A program made the translations under genes and the position numbers. Of a DNA stretch of 64,000 nt, positions 45,701-59,643 are shown piece after piece. Each line of letters starts with the position of its first letter. Within the stretch, counting starts at the first letter, position 1. Below the pieces are notes generated by a model that ran no database searches, had not been told where the DNA came from, and saw only the letters and a program-made list of their open reading frames with translations. The stretch covers positions 13,858,954 through 13,922,953 of the forward strand of contig CM039508.1 in the NCBI GenBank assembly GCA_022432975.1. Reading direction: 5' to 3'. Source of the stretch: Begonia masoniana (taxonomy: Eukaryota > Streptophyta > Magnoliopsida > Cucurbitales > Begoniaceae).

Positions 45701-48700
45701 GTAACACTCAACCTCATTTGCTTGATACGTTCAGCTCTTTTGGAACAAATCGATTGAAGTAAATTTTTCTTATACATCATCAAACGCATTACTAAGTATT
45801 AATTACTCGTCCATGAAGGTTATTGTGTCCTCAATACACGTCGTTCACATCACTTCAAGTAAAAACCTTGAATGTGAAATGGATAACTCAGGTTCTAACC
45901 ACAAGTCATGTAACACTAAACCTCATTTGCTTGATACGTTCAGCTCTTTTGGAACAAATCGATTGAAGTAAAGTTTCTTATACTTCATCAACCGCATTAC
46001 TAAGTCTTAATTACTCGTCCATGAAGGTTAATGGGTACTCAATACACGTCGTTCTCATCACTTCAAGTAAAAACCTTGAATGTGAAATGGATAACTTAGG
46101 TTCTAACCACAAGTCATGTAACACTCAACCTCATTGCTTGATACGTTCAGCTCTTTTGGAGCAAATCGATTGAAGTAAAGTTTCTTATACTTCATCAACC
46201 GCATTACTAAGTCTTAATTCCTCGTCCATGAAGGTTAATGGGTACTCAATACACGTCGTTCTCATCACTTCAAGTTAAAACCTTGAATGTGAAATGGATA
46301 ACTTAGGTTCTAACCACAAGTCATGTAACACTCAACCTCATTTGCTTGATACGTTCAGCTCTTTTGGAGCAAATCGATTGAAGTAAAGTTTCTTATACTT
46401 CATCAACCGCATTACTAAGTCTTAATTACTCGTCCATGAGGTTATTGGGTACTCAATACACGTCGTTCACATCACTTCAAGTAAAAACCTTGAATGTGAA
46501 ATGGATAACTTAGATTCTAACCACAAGTCATGTAACACTCAACCTCATTTGCTTGATACGTTCAGCTCTTTTGGAACAAATCGATTGAAGTAAATGAAGG
46601 TTATTGGGTCCTCAATACACGTCGTTCACATCACTTCAAGTTAAAACCTTGAATGTGAGATGGATAACTTAGGTTCTAACCACAAGTCATGTAACACTCA
46701 ACCTCATTTGCTTGATACGTTCAGCTCTTTTGGAACAAATCGATTGAAGTAAAGTTTCTTATACTTCATCAAACGCATTACTAAGTCTTAATTACTCGTC
46801 CATGAAGGTTATTGGGTACTCAATACACGTCGTTCTCATCACTTCAAGTTAAAACCTTGAATGTGAAATGGATAACTTAGGTTCTAACCACAAGTCATGT
46901 AACACTCAACCTCATTTGCTTGATACGTTCAGCTCTTTTGGAACAAATCGATTGAAGTAAATGAAGGTTATTGGGTCCTCAATACACGTCGTTCTCATCA
47001 CTTCAAGTTAAAACCTTGAATGTGAAATGCATAACTTAGGTTCTAACCACAAGTCATGTAACACTCAACCTCATTTGCTTGATACGTTCAGCTCTTTTGG
47101 AACAAATCGATTGAAGTAAAGTTTCTTATACTTCATCAAACGCATTACTAAGTCTTAATTACTCGTCCATGAAGGTTATTGGGTACTCAATACACGTCGT
47201 TCTCATCACTTCAAGTTAAAACCTTGAATGTGAAATGCATAACTTAGGTTCTAACCACAAGTCATGTAACACTCAACCTCATTTGCTTGATACGTTCAGC
47301 TCTTTTGGAGCAAATCGATTGAAGTAAAGTTTCTTATACTTCATCAAACGCATTACTAAGTCTTAATTACTCGTCCATGAAGGTTATTGGGTCCTCAATA
47401 CACGTCGTTCTCATCACTTCAAGTAAAAACCTTGAATGTGAAATGGATAACTTAGGTTCTAACCACAAGTCATGTAACACTCAACCTCATTTGCTTGATA
47501 CGTTCAGCTCTTTTGGAACAATCGATTGAAGTAAAGTTTCTTATACTTCATCAAACGCATTACTAAGTCTGAATTACTCGTCCATGAAGGTTATTGGGTC
47601 CTCAATACACGTCGTTCCCATCACTTCAAGTTAAAACCTTGAATGTGAAATGGATAACTTAGGTTCTAACCACAAGTCATGTAACACTCAACCTCATTTG
47701 CTTGATACGTTCAGCTCTTTTGGAACAAATCGATTGAAGTAAAGTTTCTTATACTTCATCAAACGCATTACTAAGTCTGAATTACTCGTCCATGAAGGTT
47801 ATTGGGTCCTCAATACACGTCGTTCTCATCACTTCAAGTAAAAACCTTGAATGTGAAATGGATAACTTAGGTTCTAACCACAAGTCATGTAACACTCAAC
47901 CTCATTTGCTTGATACGTTCAGCTCTTTTAGAACAAATCGATTGAAGTAAAGTTTCTTATACTTCATCAAACACCTTACTAAGTCTTAATTACTCATCCA
48001 TGAAGGTTATTGGGTCCTCAATACACGTCGTTCTCATCACTTCAAGTAAAAACTTTGAATGTGAAATGGATAACTTAGGTTCTAACCACAAGTCATGTAA
48101 CACTCAACCTCATTTGCTTGATACGTTCAGCTCTTTTGGAACAAATCGATTGAAGTAAAGTTTCTTATACTTCATCAAACGCATTACTAAGTCTGAATTA
48201 CTCGTCCATGAAGGTTATTGGGTCCTCAATACACGTCGTTCTCATCACATCAAGTTAAAACCTTGAATGTGAAATGCATAACTTAGGTTCTAACCACAAT
48301 TCATGTAACTCTCAACCTCATTTGCTTGATACGTTCAGCTCTTTTAGAACAAATCTATTGAAGTAAAGTTTCTTATACTTCATCAAACGCATTACTAAGT
48401 CTGAATTACTCGTCCATGAAGGTTATTGGGTCATCAATACACGTCGTTCTCATCACTTCAAGTAAAAACCTTGAATTTGAAATGGATAACTTAGGTTCTA
48501 ACCACAATTCATGTAACTCTCAACCTCATTTGCTTGATACTTTCAGCTCTTTTGGAACAAATCGATTGAAGTAAAGTTTCTTATACTTCATCAAACGCAT
48601 TACTAAGTCTGAATTACTCGTCCATGAAGGTTATTGGGTACTCAATACACGTCGTTCTCATCACTTCAAGTTAAAACCTTGAATGTGAGATGGATAACTT

Positions 48701-51700
48701 AGGTTCTAACCACAATTCATGTAACTCTCAACCTCATTTGCTTGATACTTTCAGCTCTTTTAGAACAAATCTATTGAAGTAAAGTTTCTTATACTTCATC
48801 AAACGCATTACTAAGTCTGAATTACTCGTCCATGAAGGTTATTGGGTCCTCAATACACGTCGTTCTCATCACTTCAAGTAAAAACCTTGAATTTGAAATG
48901 GATACTTAGGTTCTAACCACAAGTCATGTAACACTCAACCTCATTTGCTTGATACGTTCAGCTCTTTTGGAACAAATCGAATGAAGTAAAGTTTCTTATA
49001 CTTCATCAAACGAATTACTAAGTCTGAATTACTCGTCCATGAAGGTTATTGGGTCCTCAATACACGTCGTTCTCATCACTTCAAGTAAAAACCTTGAATG
49101 TGAAATGGATACTTAGGTTCTAACCACAAGTCATGTAACACTCAACCTCATTTGCTTGATACTTTCAGCTCTTTTGGAACAAATCGATTGAAGTAAAGTT
49201 TCTTATACTTCATCAAACGCATTACTAAGTCTGAATTACTCGTCCATGAAGGTTATTGGGTCCTCAATACACGTCGTTCTCATCACTTAAAGTAAAAACC
49301 TTGAATGTGAAATGGATAACTTAGGTTCTAACCACAAGTCATGTAACACTCAACCTCATTTGCTTGATACGTTCAGCTCTTTTGGAACAAATCGATTGAA
49401 GTAAAGTTTCTTATACTTCACCAAACGCATTACTAAGTCTGAATTACTCGTCCATGAAGATTATTGGGTCCTCAATACACGTCGTTCCCATCACTTCAAG
49501 TTAAAACCTTGAATGTGAAATGGATAACTTAGGTTCTAACCACAAGTCATGTAACACTCAACCTCATTTGCTTGATACGTTCAGCTCTTTTGGAACAAAT
49601 CGATTGAAGTAAAGTTTCTTATACTTCATCAAACGCATTACTAAGTCTGAATTACTCGTCCATGAAGGTTATTGGGTCCTCAATACACGTCGTTCTCATC
49701 ACTTCAAGTAAAAACCTTGAATGTGAAATGGATAACTTAGGTTCTAACCACAAGTCATGTAACACTCAACCTCATTTGCTTGATACGTTCAGCTCTTTTG
49801 GAACAAATCGATTGAAGTAAGTTTCTTATACTTCATCAAACGCATTACTAAGTCTGAATTACTCGTCCATGAAGGTTATTGGGTCCTCAATACACGTCGT
49901 TCCCATCACTTCAAGTAAAAACCTTGAATGTGAAATGGATAACTTAGGTTATAACCACAAGTCATGTAACACTCAACCTCATTTGCTTGATACGTTCAGC
50001 TCTTTTGGAACAAATCGATTGAAGTAAGTTTCTTATACTTCATCAAACGCATTACTAAGTCTGAATTACTCGTCCATGAAGGTTATTGGGTCCTCAATAC
50101 ACGTCGTTCTCATCACTTCAAGTAAAAACCTTGAATGTGAAATGGATAACTTAGGTTCTAACCACAAGTCATGTAACACTCAACCTCATTTGCTTGATAC
50201 TTTCAGCTCTTTTAGAACAAATCTATTGAAGTAAAGTTTCTTATACTTCATCAAACGCATTACTAAGTCTGAATTACTCGTCCATGAAGGTTATTGGGTC
50301 CTCAATACACGTCGTTCTCATCACTTCAAGTAAAAACCTTGAATGTGAAATGGATAACTTAGGTTCTAACCACAAGTCATGTAACACTCAACCTCATTTG
50401 CTTGATACGTTCAGCTCTTTTGGAACAAATCGATTGAAGTAAAGTTTCTTATACTTCATCAAACGCATTACTAAGTCTGAATTACTCGTCCATGAAGGTT
50501 ATTGGGTCCTCAATACACGTCGTTCCCATCACTTCAAGTTAAAACCTTGAATGTGAAATGGATAACTTAGGTTCTAACCACAACTCATGTAACACTCAAC
50601 CTGATTTGCTTGATACGTTCAGCTCTTTTGGAACAAATCGATTGAAGTAAAGTTTCTTATACTTCATCAAACGCATTACTAAGTCTGAATTACTCGTCCA
50701 TGAAGGTTATTGGGTCCTCAATACACGTCGTTCTCATCACTTCAAGTAAAAACCTTGAATGTGAAATGGATAACTTAGGTTCTAACCACAAGTCATGTAA
50801 CACTCAACCTCATTTGCTTGATACGTTCAGCTCTTTTGGAACAAATCGATTGAAGTAAAGTTTCTTATACTTCATCAAACGCATTACTAAGTCTGAATTA
50901 CTCGTCCATGAAGGTTATTGGTCCTCAATACACGTCGTTCTCATCACTTCAAGTAAAAACCTTGAATGTGAAATGGATAACTTAGGTTCTAACCACAAGT
51001 CATGTAACACTCAACCTCATTTGCTTGATACGTTCAGCTCTTTTGGAGCAAATCGATTGAAGTAAAGTTTCTTATACTTCATCAAACGCATTACTAAGTC
51101 TGAATTACTCGTCCATGAAGGTTATTGGTCCTCAATACACGTCGTTCTCATCACTTCAAGTAAAAACCTTGAATGTGAAATGGATAACTTAGGTTCTAAC
51201 CACAAGTCATGTAACACTCAACCTCATTTGCTTGATACGTTCAGCTCTTTTGGAGCAAATCGATTGAAGTAAAGTTTCTTATACTTCTCAAAACTCATTT
51301 GCTTGATACGTTCAGCTCTTTTGGAGCAAATCGATTGAAGTAAAGTTTCTTATACTTCATCAAACGCATTACTAAGTCTGAATTACTCGTCCATGAAGGT
51401 TATTGGTCCTCAATACACGTCGTTCTCATCACTTCAAGTAAAAACCTTGAATGTGAAATGGATAACTTAGGTTCTAACCACAAGTCATGTAACACTCAAC
51501 CTCATTGCTTGATACGTTCAGCTCTTTTGGAACAAATCGATTGAAGTAAAGTTTCTTATACTTCATCAAACGCATTACTAAGTCTGAATTACTCGTCCAT
51601 GAAGGTTATTGGTCCTCAATACACGTCGTTCTCATCACTTCAAGTTAAAACCTTGAATGTGAAATGGATAACTTAGGTTCTAACCACAAGTCATGTAACA

Positions 51701-54700
51701 CTCAACCTCATTTGCTTGATACGTTCAGCTCTTTTGGAGCAAATCGATTGAAGTAAAGTTTCTTATACTTCATCAAACGCATTACTAAGTATGAATTACT
51801 CGTCCATGAATGTTATTGGGTACTCAATACACGTCGTTCTCATCACTTCAAGTAAAAACCTTGAATGTGAAATGGATAACTTAGGTTCTAACCACAAGTC
51901 ATGTAACACTCAACCTCATTTGCTTGATACGTTCAGCTCTTTTGGAGCAATCGATTGAAGTAAGTTCTTATACTTCATCAAACGCATTACTAAGTCTTAA
52001 TTACTCGTCCATGAAGGTTATTGGTCCTCAATACACGTCATTCTCATCACTTCAAGTAAAAACCTTGAATGTGAAATGGATAACTTAGGTTCTAACAACA
52101 AGTCATGTAACACGCAACCTCATTTGCTTGATACGTTCAGCTCTTTTGGAGCAAATCGATTGAAGTAAAGTTCTTATACTTCATCAAACGCATTACTAAG
52201 TCTGAATTACTCGTCCATGAAGGTTATTGTGTCCTCAATTCACGTCGTTCTCGTCACTTCAAGTTAAAACCTTGAATGTGAAATGATAACTTAGGTTCTA
52301 ACCACAAGTCATGTAACACTCAACCTCATTTGCTTGATACGTTCAGCTCTTTTGGAGCAAATCGATTGAAGTAAAGTTCTTATACTTCATCAAACGCATT
52401 ACTAAGTCTGAATTACTAAGTCTTAATTACTCGTCCATGAAGGTTATTGGTCCTCAATACACGTCGTTCTCATCACTTCAAGTAAAAACCTTGAATGTGA
52501 AATGGATAACTTAGGTTCTAACCACAAGTCATGTAACACTCAACCTCATTTGCTTGATATGTTCAGCTCTTTTGGAGCAAATCGATTGAAGTAAAGTTTC
52601 TTATACTTCATCAAACGCATTACTAAGTCTGAATTACTCGTTCATGAAGGTTATTGTGTCCTCAATTCACGTCGTTCTCGTCACTTCAAGTTAAAACCTT
52701 GAATGTGAAATGGATAACTTAGGTTCTAACCACAAGTCATGTAACATTCAACGTAATTTGCTTGATACGTTCACCTCTTTTGGAGCAAATCGATGAAGTA
52801 AAGTTTCTTATACTTCATCAAACGCATTACTAAGTCTTAATTACTCGTCCATGAAGGTTATTGGTCCTCAATACACGTCGTTCTCGTCACTTCAAGTAAA
52901 AACCTTGATGTGAAATGGATAACTTAGGTTCTAACCACAAGTTATGTAACACTCAACCTCATTTGCTTGATACGTTCAGCTCTTTTGGAGCAAATCGATT
53001 GAAGTAAAGTTTCTTATACTTCATCAAACGCTTTTCTAAGTCTGAATTACTCGTCCATGAAGGTTCTTGGGTCCTCAATACACGTCGTTTTCATCACATC
53101 AAGTTAAAACCTTGAATGTGAAATGGATAACTTAGGTTCTAACCACAAGTTATGTAACACTCAACCTCATTTGCTTGATACGTTCAGCTCTTTTGGAGCA
53201 AATCGATTGAAGTAAAGTTTCTTATACTTCATCAAACGCATTACTAAGTCTGAATTACTCGTCCATGAAGGTTATTGGGTCCTCAATACACGTCGTTCTC
53301 ATCACTTCAAGTAAAAACCTTGAATGTGAAATGGATAACTTAGGTTCTAACCACAAGTCATGTAACACTCAACCTCATTTGCTTGATACGTTCAGCTCTT
53401 TTGGAGCAAATCGATTGAAGTAAGTTTCTTATACTTCATCAAACGCATTACTAAGTCTGAATTACTCGTCCATGAAGGTTATTGGGTCCTCAATACACGT
53501 CGTTCTCATCACTTCAAGTAAAAACCTTGAATGTGAAATGGATAACTTAGGTTCTAACTACAAGTCATGTAACACTCAACCTCATTTGCTTGACACGTTC
53601 AGCTCTTTTGGAGCAAATCGATTGAAGTAAAGTTCTTATACTTCATCAAACGCATTACTAAGTCTGAATTACTCGTCCATGAAGGTTATTGGGTCCTCAA
53701 TACACGTCGTTCTCATCACTTCAAGTAAAAACCTTGAATGTGAAATGGATAACTTAGGTTCTAACCACAAGTCATGTAACACTCAACCTCATTTGCTTGA
53801 TACGTTCAGCTCTTTTGGAGCAAATCGATTGAAGTAAAGTTTCTTATACTTCATCAAACGCATTACTAAGTCTTAATTACTCGTCCATGAAGGTTATTGG
53901 GTCCTCAATACACGTCGTTCTCATCACTTCAAGTAAAAACCTTGAATGTGAAATGGATAACTTAGGTTCTAACCACAAGTCATGTAACACTCAACCTCAT
54001 TTGCTTGATACGTTCAGCTCTTTTGGAGCAAATCGATTGAAGTAAAGTTTCTTATACTTCATCAAACGCATTACTAAGTCTGAATTACTCGTCCATGAAG
54101 GTTATTGGGTCCTCAATACACGTCGTTCTCATCACTTCAAGTAAAAACCTTGAATGTGAAATGGATAACTTAGGTTCTAACCACAAGTCATGTAACACTC
54201 AACCTCATTTGCTTGATACGTTCAGCTCTTTTGAAGCAAATCGATTGAAGTAAAGTTCTTATACTTCATCAAACGCATTACTAAGTCTGAATTACTCGTC
54301 CATGAAGGTTATTGGGTCCTCAATACACGTCGTTCTCATCACTTCAAGTAAAAACCTTGAATGTGAAATGGATAACTTAGGTTCTAACCACAAGTCATGT
54401 AACACTCAACCTCATTTGCTTGATACGTTCAGCTCTTTTGGAGCAAATCGATTGAAGTAAGTTTCTTATACTTCATCAAACGCATTACTAAGTCTGAATT
54501 ACTCGTCCATGAAGGTTATTGGGTCCTCAATACACGTCGTTCTCATCACTTCAAGTAAAAACCTTGAATGTGAAATGGATAACTTAGGTTCTAACCACAA
54601 GTCATGTAACACTCAACCTCATTTGCTTGATACGTTCAGCTCTTTTGGAGCAAATCGATTGAAGTAAGTTTCTTATACTTCATCAAACGCATTACTAAGT

Positions 54701-56440
54701 CTGAATTACTCGTCCATGAAGGTTATTGGGTCCTCAATACACGTCGTTCTCATCACTTCAAGTAAAAACCTTGAATGTGAAATGGATAACTTAGGTTCTA
54801 ACCACAAGTCATGTAACACTCAACCTCATTTGCTTGATACGTTCAGCTCTTTTGGAGCAATCGATTGAAGTAAGTTTCTTATACTTCATCAAACGCATTA
54901 CTAAGTCTGAATTACTCGTCCATGAAGGTTATTGGGTCCTCAATACACGTCGTTCTCATCACTTCAAGTAAAAACCTTGAATGTGAAATGGATAACTTAG
55001 GTTCTAACCACAAGTCATGTAACACTCAACCTCATTTGCTTGATACGTTCAGCTCTTTTGGAGCAAATCGATTGAAGTAAAGTTTCTTATACTTCATCAA
55101 ACTCATTACTAAGTCTGAATTACTCGTCCATGAAGGTTATTGGGTCCTCAATACACGTCGTTCTCATCACTTCAAGTAAAAACCTTGAATGTGAAATGGA
55201 TAACTTAGGTTCTAACCACAAGTCATGTAACACTCAACCTCATTTGCTTGATACGTTCAGCTCTTTTGGAGCAAATCGATTGAAGTAAGTTTCTTATACT
55301 TCATCAAACGCATTACTAAGTCTGAATTACTCGTCCATGAAGGTTATTGGGTCCTCAATACACGTCGTTCTCATCACTTCAAGTAAAAACCTTGAATGTG
55401 AAATGGATAACTTAGGTTCTAACCACAAGTCATGTAACACTCAACCTCATTTGCTTGATACGTTCAGCTCTTTTGGAGCAAATCGATTGAAGTAAAGTTT
55501 CTTATACTTCATCAAACGCATTACTAAGTCTGAATTACTCGTCCATGAAGGTTATTGGGTCCTCAATACACGTCGTTCTCATCACTTCAAGTAAAAACCT
55601 TGAATGTGAAATGGATAACTTAGGTTCTAACCACAAGTCATGTAACACTCAACCTCATTTGCTTGATACGTTCAGCTCTTTTGGAGCAAATCGATTGAAG
55701 TAAAGTTTCTTATACTTCATCAAACGCATTACTAAGTCTGAATTACTCGTCCATGAAGGTTATTGGGTCCTCAATACACGTCGTTCTCATCACTTCAAGT
55801 AAAAACCTTGAATGTGAAATGGATAACTTAGGTTCTAACCACAAGTCATGTAACACTCAACCTCATTTGCTTGATACGTTCAGCTCTTTTGGAGCAAATC
55901 GATTGAAGTAAAGTTTCTTATACTTCATCAAACGCATTACTAAGTCTGAATTACTCGTCCATGAAGGTTATTGGGTCCTCAATACACGTCGTTCTCATCA
56001 CTTCAAGTAAAAACCTTGAATGTGAAATGGATAACTTAGGTTCTAACCACAAGTCATGTAACACTCAACCTCATTTGCTTGATACGTTCAGCTCTTTTGG
56101 AGCAAATCGATTGAAGTAAAGTTTCTTATACTTCATCAAACGCATTACTAAGTCTGAATTACTCGTCCATGAAGGTTCTTGGGTCCTCAATACACGTCGT
56201 TTTCATCACTTCAAGTAAAAACCTTGAATGTGAAATGGATAACTTAGGTTCTAACCACAAGTCATGTAACACTCAACCTCATTTGCTTGATACGTTCAGC
56301 TCTTTTGGAGCAAATCGATTGAAGTAAAGTTTCTTATACTTCATCAAACGCATTACTAAGTCTTAATTACTCGTCCATGAAGATTATTGGGTCCTCAATA
56401 CACGTCGTTCTCATCACTTCAAGTAAAAACCTTGAATGTG
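42781..56440. repeat. Satellite array S5, about 66 copies
   Basis: The largest array. Variants change along it. 42.8-47.5 kb: mixed GGAAC/GGAGC, mostly AAGTCTTAATT. 47.5-51 kb: GGAAC with AAGTCTGAATT and GGGTCC. 51-56.4 kb: almost uniform GGAGC, CTGAATT, CCTC and AAGTAAAA. Irregular copies: two with the same internal deletion (46591 and 46958), a partial duplication at about 51287-51300, and a short duplication at 52410-52430. It ends at AATGTG, where a truncated fam-A LTR begins. Confidence 0.98.
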
Positions 56441-56983
56441 GTTAAAATCTATTACAAGCCTCCCTAAATAGGCAAAGGGATAAAACTAAAAGGGAAAACA
56501 TAATGAAATTATCAAAATATCAAATAGACAATACGAAAAGTTTCAAAAAATAAGAGAAGGAAAATTGGAAGTGGTGCAAGTGGATGGTGGCCGCGGAACT
56601 TAGGTTAAGTAACGTGAGTCTCGAGTTTAATTCAGATTGTGGCCAAGCCCAATGGTGTGGCACTTGTAAGAACTTTGAAGTTAAAAACTCTTGGGCTAGA
56701 GTAGTGCCATGTTGGAGACCATGTGGGAAGTCTTTATTTTTGAGACTTCGTTTTGGGCTTCGTTTTGGGCTTCTTTTCCAATCCTTGATTCTTCATCAAC
56801 ACTTATATATTATGTCGTGCACATTTGTGATGATTCCTTTTCTTGATGTCTTTGATTAAAATTTGTAGTCTTTTGTTTATTTTCTTCGTTTTTGATCTCG
56901 TCATTGGTCCTCCTATATTCATCAATGGTATCTTGGCTCCCTATTGCTTCTTGATTGTCCTTAGTTGCTCCTTTGCCTACACA
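56441..56983 (-). repeat. A3 3' LTR, truncated
   Basis: 543 of about 870 bp, from GTTAAAATCTATTACAAGCC to CTTTGCCTACACA. It includes two 12-mers (plus strand near 56749-56775) and the pol-tail coding stretch (56810-57031 frame, VGKGATKDNQEAIGSQD). The LTR border to the internal region is CACATTCCCTCCCTTC. Confidence 0.88.
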
Positions 56984-59638
56984 TTCCCTCCCTTCTTCGA
57001 AAAGATTCGTCCTCGAATCTGCATCAAACAAAGATAAGTCAAAACATTAAAGTAGCGCTTACAGTACCATTATTCGCCGGGAAGTCAATCTTATAAGCAT
57101 TGTCATTGAGGTTCCAACACTTGAGGGACGTTCTCCTCGCGGTTGTAATTATCTTCCTCCGCTCAGCAAATCTCTCCTTCGTAGATGCACCCAAACCCAA
57201 TCTCCGGGTTCAAAATGATTTCTTTTCTACTCTTGTTGGCTTGTGCGGATATGCTCGTTCTTTTGGATAATGTTTTCTCGAACCTTCGAGTTAATCTCTT
57301 ACGAATTCGCCTTTTCTTTGGCCATTTAAATCAACCAATTCGTGAAAGATGGTATAAAGCAAGCGGTGTAAGAGGGTTAAAAGCCATACACAATTTCAAT
57401 AGTGGGAAGAAAGTAGAAGAAACAACTCTATTGTAAGCGAACTCAACAGGTGCGCAAGGCAATTTTCCCATGTTTTAATCTAGAAATATGCTCTCAAAAC
57501 AAAGTAGATAACGGTCGGATTCACTACATCGGTTGTCCATCCGTATGGGGGTGTGCCACGGTGGAAAACAACAATTTTGTTACCTAGTTCTTCCATAAGG
57601 TCTCCAAAAGTGAATAAAAAATTCACATCCCTATCACTAACAATTGTCTAGGTAATCCAGGTAAAAAGCACAATTTCTTTAAAAATACACTCCGTTATAT
57701 GTGTAGCATCCTGAGTTTTAGAAAAATGCTATAAAATGTGCATGCACTAAATCGATCCACAACACAAAAAGACTATCCTTACCTCCTCGTGTTCTTGGTA
57801 AACCTAACACAAAGTCCATGGGAAAGCCGGCCAAGGGTGTCGGGCCACGGGGTAAAGGACTATACAATCCATATGGTTGATCTTTGACTTTGACTTTCTA
57901 CAATTCAATGCATCTTTCACAAATCGTTATAACATCTGCTTCATTTTTGGCAAAAGAAATTTCTTCAAGAACATTCAAAGTTGTCAATTCCAAAGTGTAC
58001 CATTAATCCCCACCATTGTTTCTTAACAAGCAATTCACGTCATGAGACTTCAGTATACAAAGTTATCCTTTGAAAGAACCATACCCCTCATGTCTAGAAT
58101 AAACACGCACCCAATGCAATTTAGCACAAATCTCCATACATGACAAAATCATATCGATTCATACAATCCTTAATAAATTCAAATCCAACAATTAGATTGT
58201 GAGACAGTGATAAAAACGTACCTCCTTGAACAACGCATTAGGACTACGTTGTCTTTACCTTTGTTGTAATGGAATTGACCTATGAAGGTCTCGATGAATG
58301 CACATCCACTTGGCGTGCCTATTGTGCACTTTACCTTGGACTTTAAGGCTTCACACTCTCTTGATCGGGATATGCAATAATAACTCCCTGGGCCACAAGT
58401 AGTGTGCCAGTTTGTAACGTCTTACCAAGATAGAGTTCCTGTCATATGTGGCTAGTTTAAGGACTGACTCCACTAAGCTTTCACTGAGCATACAAGCACG
58501 CCACGGCCCACACACTTGCCGCATCAAAACACCTCCAATTCCCTGTCCCGACGCGTCACATGCATTTCAAATGTTTTATCAAAATTGGTAAAAACTAGAA
58601 GGGGAGCATTAGTTAGTTCTTTTTAACAAAGTAAACGCGTTGTTCATGTACTCGGTCCAGGTAAATGCAATATTCTGTTTTAACTAATCATTCATGGAGA
58701 CGCAAAAATAGTGATAAAGTCTCTTACAAATTATTAAAAGCTAAGCCAAGCCTGAAAGATACGTACCTCATTTGCCTCGTGGTTGGGCCATTACTTGATT
58801 GCTCTTATCTTTTCCTCATTCATGGAAACCCTTTGAGCTAACTACAAAACAAGGAAAACTACCGATTCCATGCAAAGGGTAACTTTTTAAGTTAGCATAC
58901 AATAGATTAGATTTTAACACACATAAATACGGATCTCAAATGCTTACATGGTCGCCAAGTGACTTCTATACACCAAAATATCATCAAAGTACAACCACAC
59001 AAATTTTACAATAAATTGCCTTAAAACATGATTCATCAACCTCATAAACGGCGCGGTGCATAAGATAGTCCCAAACGCATAACCAACCATTCTAAAGACC
59101 ATTATTTTGTTTAAAAAGCCTTGTTTCGATTCATCTCCTTGTTTCATGCAATTGTGAAATATCCATTCTTTAAATCAATTTGGAAAAACATACATGCACG
59201 CATAATAGTTCATCCAGCATATCATCAAGTACGAGGAATATGGTGTCGTATTTACCATAATTTTATTTACCGGCGCGACAATCGACGCACATTCTCCAAG
59301 TGCCATCCTTTTTGGAACCAAATACCGGAACCGAGCCTGGTGCTAAGACTCGCCTCCTAGGCTTTCTCGACAACTCATCTACTTGCCTTTGAATTTCCTT
59401 GGGTTTCCCTCTGTTTTGTCAGGTTAAAATGCTGTCGTTTGGGATCGTTGCTCCGGGGATGAATCGATTTGATGCTCGATCCCCTAATGGAGAACTCCTT
59501 TAGGTGATTCCTCTATAAATATGTCTTCAAATTCCTGCAAAAGCGAGGTTACACTTATGGGAGAGAATTTGTTATTCGTTAGTGGAAAAATAAACATCTT
59601 TGTAGAGTAACAAAATCATCTCCTCACCTTTCCTCACA
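56984..59638 (-). pseudogene. pol: A3 pol (RT-RNase H-integrase), decayed
   Basis: Minus-strand remnants in many frames. From the left: polypurine tract complement at 56984-56996, integrase C-terminus (SRTNLFEEG), LLRAIxSK region near 57470-57500, DGQTEVV near 57525, SDRDVNF near 57630, integrase core start near 57790-57840, RNase H DHESVKP near 58355, DKELYLGKT near 58425, and RT with [20 protein letters not shown] and FDDILVY (58944-59147; catalytic YFDD intact). The linker up to the fam-D insertion reads TCTCCTCACCTTTCCTCACA. No ORF is long enough to encode a domain. Confidence 0.83.
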
Positions 59639-59643
59639 AGTCC

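Noticed and set aside
5212..56440. A CRISPR-like array
   Set aside because: The units are contiguous 208-bp satellite monomers with no unique spacers, in a plant retroelement context.
5212..56440. CENP-B box or another known protein-binding site in the satellite monomer
   Set aside because: I looked for the TTCG....A..CGGG pattern and did not see it in the monomer. The ATCGAT and ACACGTCG words are not specific.
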